From Comamonas sp. BIGb0124 (GTDB lineage: Bacteria; Pseudomonadota; Gammaproteobacteria; Burkholderiales; Burkholderiaceae_C), in the NCBI RefSeq assembly GCF_003752175.1, contig NZ_RJVF01000010.1, forward strand, positions 372,001 through 436,000: 64,000 nt of DNA, written 5' to 3'. Positions 38,423 to 46,410 of this stretch are shown one piece after another. Every line of letters starts with the position of its first letter. Positions within the stretch are counted from its first letter, which is position 1. The notes beneath the pieces are model-generated. The model worked only from the letters and a program-made list of their open reading frames with translations. It did not search any database and was not told the DNA's origin. A program made the position numbers and the translations under genes.

Positions 38423-39094
38423 ATGAAAACGCCCACCGGATTTCCTGTGTCGTCCTGGCTCGCGCTCGGCTTCTCGCTCGTCGTCCTCACCGGATGCGCC
38501 GGCAAAGGCCCGACTCCCTATACCCAGCTCGCCTCGGCTCCCCAACTGCAGACGAACACGCAGAAGGATGCCGATCGGACGCCTTACGTCTATTCCGCGT
38601 CTGCCGACTGGCGCAGCTATTCGGCGATGCTCATCGAACCGGTCGCCATCTATGCGGGGGCCGATCACCAGTTCGGCGACCTCGAGGAGGCGGACAAACG
38701 CGAGCTCGCCCAGTACATGGCCACCACCTTCAACCAGGTGATGGCCCGGCGCTTCAGCCTTTCGAACCCGGCCGGCCGCGGCACCTTGAGGCTCAGGCTG
38801 ACCCTTACCGGTGCGGAGACCAATACGGCCGTGGTGTCGACATTCACCCGTTTCGACCTCGTCGGTCTGCCCTACAACGCCGTGCAGGGCGTGCGTGGAA
38901 AGGAGGGCCTGTTCATGGGGTCGGTCAGCTACTCTGTCGAGATCTACGACGCGCCCAGCAATCGTCTGCTGATGGCATTCGTGACCAAACAGCATCCCAA
39001 TGCGATGAATGTGGCGGCGACATTCGGCTCGCTGCGAGCGGCCAAGACCGGCCTCGACAAAGGTGCCGAAGAGCTGCTGGGCCGGTTGCGTTAA
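38423..39094 (+). CDS. DUF3313 family lipoprotein
   Basis: This 223-aa lipoprotein starts at ATG 38423, with GGAG 8-11 bases upstream. The signal ends VLTGC (cysteine about 25). The mature part, YTQLASAPQLQTNTQKDADRTPYVYS, SAMLIEPVAIYAGADHQFGDL and LRLRLTLTGAETNTAVVSTFTRFDLVGLPYN, matches DUF3313, small periplasmic-facing proteins of unknown role common in proteobacteria. The C-terminus, RAAKTGLDKGAEELLGRL, is conserved. The frame open upstream of this ATG has no coding features. Confidence 0.85.
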   Translation: MKTPTGFPVSSWLALGFSLVVLTGCAGKGPTPYTQLASAPQLQTNTQKDADRTPYVYSASADWRSYSAMLIEPVAIYAGADHQFGDLEEADKRELAQYMATTFNQVMARRFSLSNPAGRGTLRLRLTLTGAETNTAVVSTFTRFDLVGLPYNAVQGVRGKEGLFMGSVSYSVEIYDAPSNRLLMAFVTKQHPNAMNVAATFGSLRAAKTGLDKGAEELLGRLR

Positions 39095-39159
39095 GGTCCG
39101 CGAGTGTCACGCGCCGGCATGTCTGCCCCAGGCTCACCGCAACAGTCTGCGGCGCGTGT

Positions 39160-40119
39160 TCATGCGCGCTTGCGGCACCAGCGCTGAGCGACCCGGGACT
39201 GCCCCCAGCGCTGCACGGTGACCGTGCCGTGCGGGTGGAAACCGTGTGCCGCCAGCAGTCTCGCTGCCCGTACGCCACCCGGCGTGGCCGCCGGAACCGA
39301 ACACCACACCGCGTCGAAAACGAGATCGGCGTGGGCCAGGGCCGACTCCAGCAACTGGCGCCCCATGCCGGTGCCGCGCTCGGTGTTTTTCACGCCGAAC
39401 CAGCGCAGGGTGGCCTGCCGGGGGGCCGGGCCGGCTTCGAGCGCAATCGAGCCCAGCGTATGGCCGTCCTGGTGGTACAGCCACAGCTTGGCGTCCGCAC
39501 GGGGCAGGCCGGCCAGGAACCCGGTCAGTTCCTCGGTCATCGCGCGTTCTGCGGCAAACCCGCCGCTCTGCAGATCGGGGGCAAAGAATCCGGCGATTTC
39601 GCCCAGGCAGCCGGGCCGATAACCCTCGACCAGACGGTCGACCGCGAGCTGCGGGGGCAGCGTGTGCGGATTGTCTTGCGCCAAGGCCTGCGCGTACAGC
39701 GACAGGTAGCGGCCCAATGCCTGCTGATCGACCTCGTCGAGCTGGCCCAGCACCTTGGCGACCTGCTGGGTGCCGAATGCCTCGGCCTGCGCGAACAGAC
39801 TCAGGCCCTCGTCGGTTAGGAACAGGGCCGTGGAGCGCCCATCGCTGTCCAGTGCCTGCCGCCGCACCAGGCCCAGGCTTTCGAGCTTGGCCAACTGCCG
39901 GCTGGTGTTGGATTTGTCGAGCCGCAGGGTCTGCGCCAGATCGCGTGCCTGGATGCCGGGCTGCATGCCGATTTCAAGAATCGCATGCACCGTCGAGGGC
40001 GGCAGTTCACTGCCCGCGACGGGCGACCGCAGGTAGCCCAGCTCACGGACCAACTGGCGAGAGAAGCTCCGCAGTTCGGCAATCGCCTGGGGGGAGGGTG
40101 CGAGTTTCGCCAAGGACAT
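39160..40119 (-). CDS. MarR-GNAT fusion protein
   Basis: This 319-aa protein is a natural fusion. Residues 1-145 form a MarR winged-helix regulator (LPPSTVHAILEIG, ARDLAQTLRLDKSNTSRQLAKLESLGLVRRQALDSDGRSTALFLTDEG). Residues 165-319 form a GNAT acetyltransferase with the acetyl-CoA loop in KNTERGTGMGRQLLESALAHA. Such fusions are a recognised but little-studied family and could sense or modify the ligand they respond to. It is divergent from the PQQ glucose dehydrogenase, with a palindrome at 40257-40271 between them. Confidence 0.88.
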   Translation of the reverse strand: MSLAKLAPSPQAIAELRSFSRQLVRELGYLRSPVAGSELPPSTVHAILEIGMQPGIQARDLAQTLRLDKSNTSRQLAKLESLGLVRRQALDSDGRSTALFLTDEGLSLFAQAEAFGTQQVAKVLGQLDEVDQQALGRYLSLYAQALAQDNPHTLPPQLAVDRLVEGYRPGCLGEIAGFFAPDLQSGGFAAERAMTEELTGFLAGLPRADAKLWLYHQDGHTLGSIALEAGPAPRQATLRWFGVKNTERGTGMGRQLLESALAHADLVFDAVWCSVPAATPGGVRAARLLAAHGFHPHGTVTVQRWGQSRVAQRWCRKRA

Positions 40120-40256
40120 GTCGGGGGGCAGTTGGAGTGTCGTGGGATTGCCGGAAATGGATCACCAGATCCGGCGTCGAGAGGGATCCATCGTCAAGCA
40201 ATACCCCTGCCGCCGGGCTTGGCCCGGCAGATCTTGGACAGCTCACGTACAATTTG

Positions 40257-40271
40257 GTTGCGCATCGCAAC
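40257..40271. promoter_or_regulatory. Palindrome GTTGCG-CAT-CGCAAC, likely MarR operator
   Basis: Perfect 6-bp arms with a 3-base centre sit next to a TACAAT hexamer (40248-40253). The site is in the 281-bp interval between the MarR-GNAT gene and gcd. A MarR-type dimer would fit it. Confidence 0.55.
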
Positions 40272-40400
40272 TAAATGGCCCTGCAGCCCTCGGTTTGGCA
40301 GAACCGGGCGGCTGCCGGGCGACCTGCCTACTGCGGCGCCGGGCCCTCTGTGACTACAGCCGGCCTCGATGACTACAACTCGAACGACGGAGAATTTTAC

Positions 40401-42824
40401 ATGTCAGATCATTCAGTCCCGGGGGGCTCGCGCCTCGTCCGGACGTGCGCGGCCGTGCTCGGCCTCGTCATGACCCTCATCGGCCTTTATCTGGCCTATG
40501 GCGGCTTTCAATTGCTGCAATTGGGCGGCTCCTGGTATTACTTGCCCATGGGCCTGCTGATCGTCGTGTCCGGCGTGCTGATGGGCCTGGGCCAGGTGCG
40601 CGGCGCCTGGCTGTACGGCGTGGGCTTTGCGGTCACCGTCGTGTGGTCGCTGTTCGAAGCCGGGCTGGCCTTCTGGCCGCTGGCCGCCCGTCTGGGACTG
40701 CTGGCCGTCATCGGTCTGCTGGTGGCCCTCGTCACCCCCAGCCTGCGCGGAGCGGCCGCCTGCCGCCACGTCAAGCCGGCCTCGCGCGGCGTGGCCGGCG
40801 TGTTGGCGCTGGGTCTCGTGGCAGCGCTGATCACGGCCTTCCAGCCGATCTGGTCGGTCAAGCCGACGGCAGCCCCCGAACTGGCGCAGGGTTACCAGCC
40901 CGGCGACGACGGCGCCAACTGGACCAACTACGGCCGCACGCCCGACGGCACACAGTTCGCCCCGCTGGACCAGATCACGCCCGACAACGTTTCCAAGCTC
41001 AAGGTGGCCTGGACTTTCCGCACCGGTGACTTCTCGTACGGCGGTGCAGAAAACCAGAACACGCCGCTGCAGATCGGCAACGTGGTCTACGCCTGCACGC
41101 CGACCAACCAGGTGTTTGCGCTCGACGCCGACTCGGGCAAACAGCTCTGGCACTTCGATCCCAAGGCCAATGCGGGCTACAGCCCCACCTGGCAGCGTTG
41201 CCGTTCGCTGGCCTACTACGACGTGGCCCAGCAAGCCGCGCAGGCCGCACCCGGTGCGCCGGCCAGCCAGCCGGCCGCAGCCGCCGCGGCTTGTCAGCGC
41301 CGCATCTACGTGACGACCGCCAACCTGCGGTTGATCGCGCTCGACGCGCAAAACGGCCAGCCCTGCGAAGGCTTTGGACAAAACGGCGTTGTCTCCCTGG
41401 CCGAAGGCATGGGCGAGATCATTCCCGGTTTCTACAACCCCACGGCTGGCCCGGTACTGGCCGGCGACCGCCTCATCGTCGGCGGCTGGGTGATGGACAA
41501 CCAGTCGGTCGACGAGCCCTCGGGCGCCGTGCGGGCCTTCGACGCCGTCACGGGCCGGTTGGCCTGGGCCTGGGATGTGGGACGCCCCGGCGTGACCACC
41601 GCGCCCGGCCCCGGTGAACACTACACGCGCGGCACACCCAACACCTGGGCCGCGCCGACTTACGACGCCCAACTCGGACTGGTCTACCTGCCCACCGGCA
41701 ACGGCACCCCCGACATGTACGGCGGCCACCGCACGCCCGAAACCGATCGCGTCAGCTCCTCGATCGTGGCGCTGGACGCCCGCACCGGTGCCGAGCGCTG
41801 GGTGTTCCAGACCGCGCACCACGACGTCTGGGACTACGACCTGCCTTCGAAGCCCGTGCTCTACGACGTGCCCGGCGACAACGGCGAGCGCATCCCCGCG
41901 CTGATCCAGACCACCAAACGCGGCGAGATCTTCATGATCGACCGCCGCGACGGCAAGGCGATTGCCGAAGTCGTCGAAAAAGACGTGCCCACCGACGGCC
42001 TGCCCGGAGAAAAACTCTCGCCCACGCAACCCTACTCGGTCGGCATGCCGCAGATCCGCCAGGGCCTGCTGACCGAAGCCGGCATGTGGGGCATCACGCC
42101 GCTGGACCAACTGGCCTGCCGCATCGCCTTCAAGCAGCTCGAGTACAAGGGCGACTTCACGCCGCCCAGCACCCGCTGGTACATCCCGCATCCTTCGCCC
42201 TTCGGCACCATGAACTGGGGCGGCATCTCGATCGACAAGGCGCACGACTACCTGATCGTCAACGACATGCGCATCATGATGAAGGCGCGCCTGATTCCCC
42301 GCGACGAGGTCAACAAGATCACCGCGCAGAGCGGCAAGACCGGCCCCGGCGTGGGCGGCATCGTGCCGATGGACGGCACCCCCTACGGCGTGAGCCGTGC
42401 CATGGTGACCTCGCAACTGGGCGTGCCCTGTACCGATCCGCCTTTCGGCATGATGACGGCCATCGACCTCAAGACCCGCCAGATCGCCTGGCAGCGTTCG
42501 ATGGGCACCGTGGAGCAACTCGGCCCGCTGGGCATCAAGACCGGCCTGCCGCTGCCCATCGGCATGCCCACCCTGGGCGGCCCCGTGGCCACCGCATCCG
42601 GCCTGATCTTCTTCACCGGCACCGCCGATTACTACCTGCGCGCCATCGACGTGAAGACCGGCAAGGAAATCTGGAAATCGCCGCTGCCCGTCGGCGCGCA
42701 ATCCACGCCGCTGGTCTACAAGTCGCCCGAAAGCGGCAAGCAGTTCGTGGTCGTGACCGCCGGCGGTGGCCGCACCGCCCCCGATCGCGGTGACTACATC
42801 ATTGCGTACGCGTTGCCGGACTGA
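40401..42824 (+). CDS. gcd: Membrane-bound PQQ-dependent glucose dehydrogenase
   Basis: This quinoprotein of 807 aa has five N-terminal membrane helices (about residues 10-145) that bind ubiquinone and a periplasmic eight-bladed propeller holding PQQ. Recognisable segments are GDDGANWTNYGRTPDGTQFAPLDQITPDNVSKLKVAW, QNTPLQIGNVVYACTPTNQVFALDA, the active-site HHDVWDYDLPSKPVL and the C-terminal PLPVGAQSTPLVY. Quinate/shikimate dehydrogenases are close relatives, so the sugar substrate is likely but not certain. ATG 40401 has CGGAGA 8-13 bases upstream. No PQQ biosynthesis genes are in the window. Confidence 0.9.
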   Translation: MSDHSVPGGSRLVRTCAAVLGLVMTLIGLYLAYGGFQLLQLGGSWYYLPMGLLIVVSGVLMGLGQVRGAWLYGVGFAVTVVWSLFEAGLAFWPLAARLGLLAVIGLLVALVTPSLRGAAACRHVKPASRGVAGVLALGLVAALITAFQPIWSVKPTAAPELAQGYQPGDDGANWTNYGRTPDGTQFAPLDQITPDNVSKLKVAWTFRTGDFSYGGAENQNTPLQIGNVVYACTPTNQVFALDADSGKQLWHFDPKANAGYSPTWQRCRSLAYYDVAQQAAQAAPGAPASQPAAAAAACQRRIYVTTANLRLIALDAQNGQPCEGFGQNGVVSLAEGMGEIIPGFYNPTAGPVLAGDRLIVGGWVMDNQSVDEPSGAVRAFDAVTGRLAWAWDVGRPGVTTAPGPGEHYTRGTPNTWAAPTYDAQLGLVYLPTGNGTPDMYGGHRTPETDRVSSSIVALDARTGAERWVFQTAHHDVWDYDLPSKPVLYDVPGDNGERIPALIQTTKRGEIFMIDRRDGKAIAEVVEKDVPTDGLPGEKLSPTQPYSVGMPQIRQGLLTEAGMWGITPLDQLACRIAFKQLEYKGDFTPPSTRWYIPHPSPFGTMNWGGISIDKAHDYLIVNDMRIMMKARLIPRDEVNKITAQSGKTGPGVGGIVPMDGTPYGVSRAMVTSQLGVPCTDPPFGMMTAIDLKTRQIAWQRSMGTVEQLGPLGIKTGLPLPIGMPTLGGPVATASGLIFFTGTADYYLRAIDVKTGKEIWKSPLPVGAQSTPLVYKSPESGKQFVVVTAGGGRTAPDRGDYIIAYALPD

Positions 42825-42883
42825 GGCTCGCGTCCCCCAATCTCCGGCCAGGGCCAGTCCCGGGCTGGAATCGATTGAAAATC

Positions 42884-42917
42884 ACCCGCAGTGTGCTTGC
42901 ATGCTGCGGGTTTTTTT
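42884..42917 (+). terminator. Rho-independent terminator of gcd
   Basis: ACCCGCAG (42884-42891) pairs with CTGCGGGT (42904-42911) around a 12-nt loop and is followed by T x7 (42911-42917). This is the probable end of the conserved chromosome block. Confidence 0.85.
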
Positions 42918-42997
42918 GCGACGGTGCGGTGGTGCAGCTCGACACGCGCGACTTGCTGGGTCTTGAGGCCGAGGCCGATTTTGTGGTGGCCGACTGA
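42917..42997 (+). pseudogene. Coding-like 3' gene remnant
   Basis: The frame ending TGA 42997 reads DGAVVQLDTRDLLGLEAEAD then FVVAD, with a coding-like composition but no start. It may be the tail of a host gene displaced by accessory DNA insertion. No family is assigned. Confidence 0.25.
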
Positions 42998-43038
42998 CAG
43001 AGATTTGTTTAGCAAGCTGTTAAGATTGCCATCAATCA

Positions 43039-43056
43039 ACTGTACTTTAAAACAGT
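43039..43056. promoter_or_regulatory. Inverted repeat upstream of the Panacea module
   Basis: ACTGT (43039-43043) and ACAGT (43052-43056) flank ACTTTAAA, about 40 bases before the antitoxin ATG, in an AT-rich stretch. It could be an operator for autoregulation of the pair. Confidence 0.35.
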
Positions 43057-43093
43057 ATTCAAGGCTGTGATTGCAGCTCACCGTTGATGCGAT

Positions 43094-43675
43094 ATGGACA
43101 AGTACTCCCTTTTTAATGAGCGAAAAGCCGCGCAAGCGGCGGCCTACCTTCTGTGCAAGGCGGGCGGCAGCCTGAACGTTCTGAAGCTCGTCAAGTTGAT
43201 GTACCTTGCTGAGCGTGAGTCGCTTCGTCGTTATGGCGAAACCATCACTGGCGATGCATTGGTTTCGATGAGAAACGGTCCCGTTCTTTCGGCAACGCTC
43301 GACCACATCAATGGCTTGGTGCCGTCCTGTCAAGACGGGTGGGACAGCCTCATCGATGATCGAGAAAACCATGTTGTTCAGCTTAGAAATCGGGATGCAA
43401 TCGCAGATCCAGACGAAGACTTGCTGGCCTTGAGTGAATGTGATGCCGAGTGCCTAGCCACTGTCTGGGATCGCTTTGGTCACATGAGCAAGTGGCAACT
43501 CGTTGATTACACGCACTCTCCCGAGTGTCCCGAATGGGAAGATCCCGGTAGTGGGCAACGGCCCATCCCGCCCGCACGTGTCTTGCGAGCACTTGGATAC
43601 GGTCCAGAGCAAGTCCATGAGATGACCAAGAGACTGCGAGAGCAGCAGTATTTAAAGGCAGCGCTGTCGTCTTGA
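43094..43675 (+). CDS. Panacea/SocA-like (DUF4065) antitoxin-type protein
   Basis: This is a 193-aa protein with the Panacea (DUF4065) domain across nearly its full length: AAAYLLCKAGGSLNVLKLVKLMYLAERESLRRYGETITGD, followed by MRNGPVLSATLD and WQLVDYTHSPECPEWEDPG. Panacea proteins are antitoxins that neutralise many unrelated toxins, usually encoded next door. Here the next gene starts one base after the stop. GC content is visibly lower than in gcd, pointing to horizontal transfer. It lies between the gcd terminator and a decayed integrase start. Confidence 0.82.
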   Translation: MDKYSLFNERKAAQAAAYLLCKAGGSLNVLKLVKLMYLAERESLRRYGETITGDALVSMRNGPVLSATLDHINGLVPSCQDGWDSLIDDRENHVVQLRNRDAIADPDEDLLALSECDAECLATVWDRFGHMSKWQLVDYTHSPECPEWEDPGSGQRPIPPARVLRALGYGPEQVHEMTKRLREQQYLKAALSS

Positions 43676-43676
43676 T

Positions 43677-44099
43677 ATGTCATGGATGTGTGCCCAAGGG
43701 CGATCGTTACTGGTGCCATCTGGGCCACGCATCGAAGATGGGCAAAAACATCTTTTTGCGATCTTGATCAATCCCGTGGCAGTCGATGGCCGAGGACCGC
43801 GTCCGCAGGTTTTCATGACATCGGTGTGTTCCATCCATGAGGGCATACCTTACGACGACGCTTGTGTTCTTGACGTTGGAGAACACCCTTTTGTACGGCA
43901 TCGAAGTTACATTGATTACTCAAAGAGTGATCTCTACCCAGCCAACGATGTTGAGCTGAAGGTGCAGCAAGGGCTCTACACGCCTCATGATGATTTCTCT
44001 ATCGCTCTGTTGAGGCGAATTGTTGCGTGTGCTGAAGACTCTCGTCGTATCCGTAAAGAGTTGAAGCGATTTCTGCGCGATCTCGATCTTCCGAGGTAG
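43677..44099 (+). CDS. Putative toxin partner of the Panacea antitoxin
   Basis: This 140-aa protein starts one base after the antitoxin stop. I do not recognise a named family with confidence. GRSLLVPSGP, HLFAILINPV, VFMTSVCSI and the DVGEHPFVRHRSYIDYSKSDLYP segment give a strand-rich pattern resembling the small beta-barrel of PemK/MazF-type nucleases, followed by a basic helical C-terminus (RRIRKELKRFLRDL). Context with a Panacea gene makes a toxin role likely. The pair is probably a selfish or defensive unit. Confidence 0.6.
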   Translation: MSWMCAQGRSLLVPSGPRIEDGQKHLFAILINPVAVDGRGPRPQVFMTSVCSIHEGIPYDDACVLDVGEHPFVRHRSYIDYSKSDLYPANDVELKVQQGLYTPHDDFSIALLRRIVACAEDSRRIRKELKRFLRDLDLPR

Positions 44100-44258
44100 G
44101 TGCGCAGCTGCTTCAAGGTGGTTTGAAGTGATGGCCGTACCATGATGGAGGCCATGCGGCCTTAGCCGCTCATCCCTCGTTCGCTCGAATAACCCATGCA
44201 CCCGAGCCAATTCCTTGTCGGCCTTCCGATCTGCTTGCATGGAAGCTTCGACCACCCA

Positions 44259-44328
44259 GTGTCAGTAAGGGGCATGACGGCTGTTTCGACGTTATCTGGT
44301 CCTTCTGTGCGTCCACGTACCGACAAAT
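44259..44328 (-). pseudogene. Decayed 5' end of a second integrase with its promoter/arm site
   Basis: On the minus strand GGACCAGATAACGTC precedes ATGCCCCTTACTGACAC (ATG at 44275). The intact integrase has GGACCAGATACCGTC before ATGCCCCTCACAGACAC. Upstream of it TTTGTCGGTAC (arm-type site) is also present in both. Similarity stops after about six codons. The rest of 44100-44391 shows no convincing gene. Confidence 0.6.
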
Positions 44329-44391
44329 TGAAGGCGCTGGCAGACATGCGTGGGAACACTTGGGAACAAAAAAGCCCGCCATGTTGGGACG

Positions 44392-44454
44392 CATGCGGGC
44401 TTTGGGGCAGCCTTGTCGCTGCTCGGAACTGTAATTTGGCCCCCGGAGGGGTTC
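44392..44454. repeat. Distal attachment-site copy (element end)
   Basis: Bases 44392-44441 are identical to 62359-62408 (50 bp). After a 2-base difference, CCCGGAGGGGTTC (44442-44454) again matches the tRNA-Arg T-arm at 62411-62423. This copy therefore carries the last part of the tRNA gene but not a whole tRNA. The adjacent hairpin/A-run (44368-44403) duplicates the tRNA terminator. Confidence 0.85.
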
Positions 44455-44548
44455 ACTCTTGATGGCTAAGCCATTGATTTCAAATGACTTTGAAAATTCG
44501 GTTTAAAAAGGTACCGACAAAAGTACCGACAAATCGAAAAGTGACCCC

Positions 44549-44968
44549 TCAAGATGTGGCTTTCACCTGTGCTGGAGAACCCGCATCTTCCCATGTGTGG
44601 CTGTTGGCCAGATGGAGCCGCTGCTGCCTGACCGGCTTCGGCGGCCGCTGACGGGCCCGTCGGGCTGCCTCCCTCTCAATGCCTGCGGCAGATTCGCCAA
44701 AAGGCACTGAGCGGCACTGAACGCGGCCATGTTCCCGAGAGATCAACAGCACCTTGTCAGGCCGCCCTGGCCTCTCGTTAGCCACCCTGTTGCCCCACCG
44801 AATGTGGGCCTCCCGTTCGCCGAGCTCAAAGGCCGATGCAGGTACCAAGCCCACGCATGCGGGCCGTGGAGCATCTGCAGCCGGACGCACGGCATGCGTG
44901 ACGGCGAGTTGGTTTTCGTGCTGCAGCTCTTCCAAGCATTCGCGGAGGCATTTATTCAGGAGGCGCAT
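44549..44968 (-). CDS. Hypothetical protein at the distal end of the element
   Basis: This is a 139-aa reading frame with no recognised domain. The N-terminus (MRLLNKCLRECLEELQHENQL) is helical and the C-terminal half is Arg/Pro-rich and basic (REAARRARQRPPKPVRQQ), which could bind nucleic acid. No ribosome site precedes the ATG. It lies beyond a minus-strand terminator at 45014-45038, so it would need its own promoter. It may be a real small phage gene or a high-GC chance frame. Confidence 0.4.
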   Translation of the reverse strand: MRLLNKCLRECLEELQHENQLAVTHAVRPAADAPRPACVGLVPASAFELGEREAHIRWGNRVANERPGRPDKVLLISREHGRVQCRSVPFGESAAGIEREAARRARQRPPKPVRQQRLHLANSHTWEDAGSPAQVKATS

Positions 44969-45013
44969 GTCGGTCGACGGTGATGAAGACCTGCCCTATG
45001 CTAGGAACAGACA

Positions 45014-45038
45014 TGAAAAAAAGCGGCCGAAGCCGCTT
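45014..45038 (-). terminator. Terminator for the minus-strand phage operon
   Basis: On the minus strand AAGCGGC-TTCG-GCCGCTT forms a 7-bp stem with a UUCG tetraloop, followed by a run of T (plus-strand A's 45016-45022). It ends transcription of the genes from 45101 upward. Confidence 0.85.
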
Positions 45039-45100
45039 GCGTTGAGCCCTTGGAGCTCAGAGGGTGTAGAAATTGGTCACCGTGACTGCATTGGCCACGG

Positions 45101-45451
45101 TTATGCCTTTCCTTCGTTACGGGGATCGTTCATGTCATAGCCGGCGAACTCGTTGTGAGCCTGGCTGTTCCTTGCCGCAGTGGCGACAGTTCGGGCCGAC
45201 TGGCGCAGTTGCTCTGTGTAGTCGGCCAGCAGTTGACTATCGCTCTTTCCGGCCGTGGGGATGCCAGCCATCTCGAGTGCATTGGTCACCATGTCCCGGA
45301 TGGGGTCAGCAGACGAGGACGGGGGGGCAGCGTTGCCTATTACGCGCCGCACCACGGCCTCCAGCATGGCTTCGGGATCTTCGAAGCGCCGGTCGATGGG
45401 CTTGGGGCGCTGGCCTTCGCCGGCTGGAGTGGTGTTGTTGGTGAAGGTCAT
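45101..45451 (-). CDS. Hypothetical phage protein
   Basis: This 116-aa protein has an excellent ribosome site (AAGGAGAG, 6 bases before ATG). It has no recognised domain. An acidic/basic N-terminal segment (RPKPIDRRFEDPEAMLEAVVRRVIG) is followed by helical Ala/Gln-rich sequence and a polar tail (YDMNDPRNEGKA). It is two bases downstream of a coiled-coil gene and is the last gene before the terminator, so the two are probably cotranscribed. Lone C-terminal polar tails of this kind are common in small phage scaffolding-associated proteins, but that is a guess. Confidence 0.65.
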   Translation of the reverse strand: MTFTNNTTPAGEGQRPKPIDRRFEDPEAMLEAVVRRVIGNAAPPSSSADPIRDMVTNALEMAGIPTAGKSDSQLLADYTEQLRQSARTVATAARNSQAHNEFAGYDMNDPRNEGKA

Positions 45452-45453
45452 GG

Positions 45454-46302
45454 TTACTCTCCTTGTTCAGCTTGGGAAACGAGCTCGGCCTGCAGGCGTG
45501 CGATGAGTGGGACCATCTGGTCATTGACGCCGTACACGCGGGCTTGCCAGTCATGGCGCAGATAGGGCTGCTGGCCCGCAGCGTTGCTGGCCGCAAATGA
45601 TTTGAGGTGGGCCGCCTGAAATTGCTCGAATGCGAGCGCCTCGTCACGCTCGGCCTGGCTTGCCTTTGCGGCCAGGATGGCCCTCTCAGCCGCACGCGTT
45701 GCCGAGTCGGTGTGCTGGTGCTGGGTCTTCGCCTGCTCGACCGCGCCCTGGTGCTGGGGCAATACGCTCTCCAGCGCCTCGATGCGAGCCTCGATGTCTG
45801 CCACGCTGAGCACGGGCTTGCCGGCCTCCATGCCCAGGCCCAGCTCGGCGAGGATGCTGCCGCGACGGACCCCCTTGGCCTTGACCAGTTCGTCTTGCTC
45901 TCGCTCGAGCAGATCGCGCACCCGGGCCAGTTCCTCTTCGGCCTTGCGCACCGCCTGGGTGGATTCGACATGGGAGGCGCTGGCCTGTTTCCACTGACGC
46001 TGGGCCGCCCTCAGTGCGTCATCAGCGTGCAGCAAGCTCTCGGCGTGGTGAGTGATGCGGCGCGCAACGGAAATCTCGCGCTCGGCCTCTATAGCCCGAG
46101 CACGAAGCATGCGGGCTTGCGTGTGCTTGTTGACGTGTTCAGTGTGAGCCGCGTCGCTAAGGACGCCCTTCAGTGTCGCCAGCATGCCCTTGGCCTGGCT
46201 CTCCATCTCGTCGGCTTCTGCCCGCAGCTTTGCCGGATCCGGCGCCGTAGAGAGATATGTTTTGGCGGTGTCGTACTCCGCTTGGAGTTCCTTGGTGAGC
46301 AT
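45454..46302 (-). CDS. Coiled-coil phage protein
   Basis: This protein has about 282 aa from ATG 46302; the frame is open 25 codons further to 46377 and the true start is uncertain. Nearly the whole sequence is predicted helical coiled coil with many Ala, Glu, Gln and Arg residues (for example RAEADEMESQAKGMLATL and RKAEEELARVRDLLEREQDE). The C-terminal 40 residues (QQPYLRHDWQARVYGVNDQM) appear globular. No catalytic motif is visible. Tail-fibre chaperones, scaffolds and cargo proteins can all look like this. Confidence 0.65.
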   Translation of the reverse strand: MLTKELQAEYDTAKTYLSTAPDPAKLRAEADEMESQAKGMLATLKGVLSDAAHTEHVNKHTQARMLRARAIEAEREISVARRITHHAESLLHADDALRAAQRQWKQASASHVESTQAVRKAEEELARVRDLLEREQDELVKAKGVRRGSILAELGLGMEAGKPVLSVADIEARIEALESVLPQHQGAVEQAKTQHQHTDSATRAAERAILAAKASQAERDEALAFEQFQAAHLKSFAASNAAGQQPYLRHDWQARVYGVNDQMVPLIARLQAELVSQAEQGE

Positions 46303-46410
46303 GTGTGCATGTCCGTGAGTTGGTACAGACACAAATGCTCGGGAGGCGATATGCCAAAGCCCCAGTGGCTTTGACATTTGATTGAAGTTGAGAATTCGAC
46401 GGTTCAGATT

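Noticed and set aside
40413..42701. 762-codon open frame antisense to gcd
   Set aside because: It is a compositional shadow of the glucose dehydrogenase gene with no ribosome site or domain.
44100..44258. Protein frames between the toxin gene and the integrase remnant
   Set aside because: Several short frames exist in all phases, but none has a ribosome site, a domain or consistent codon use.
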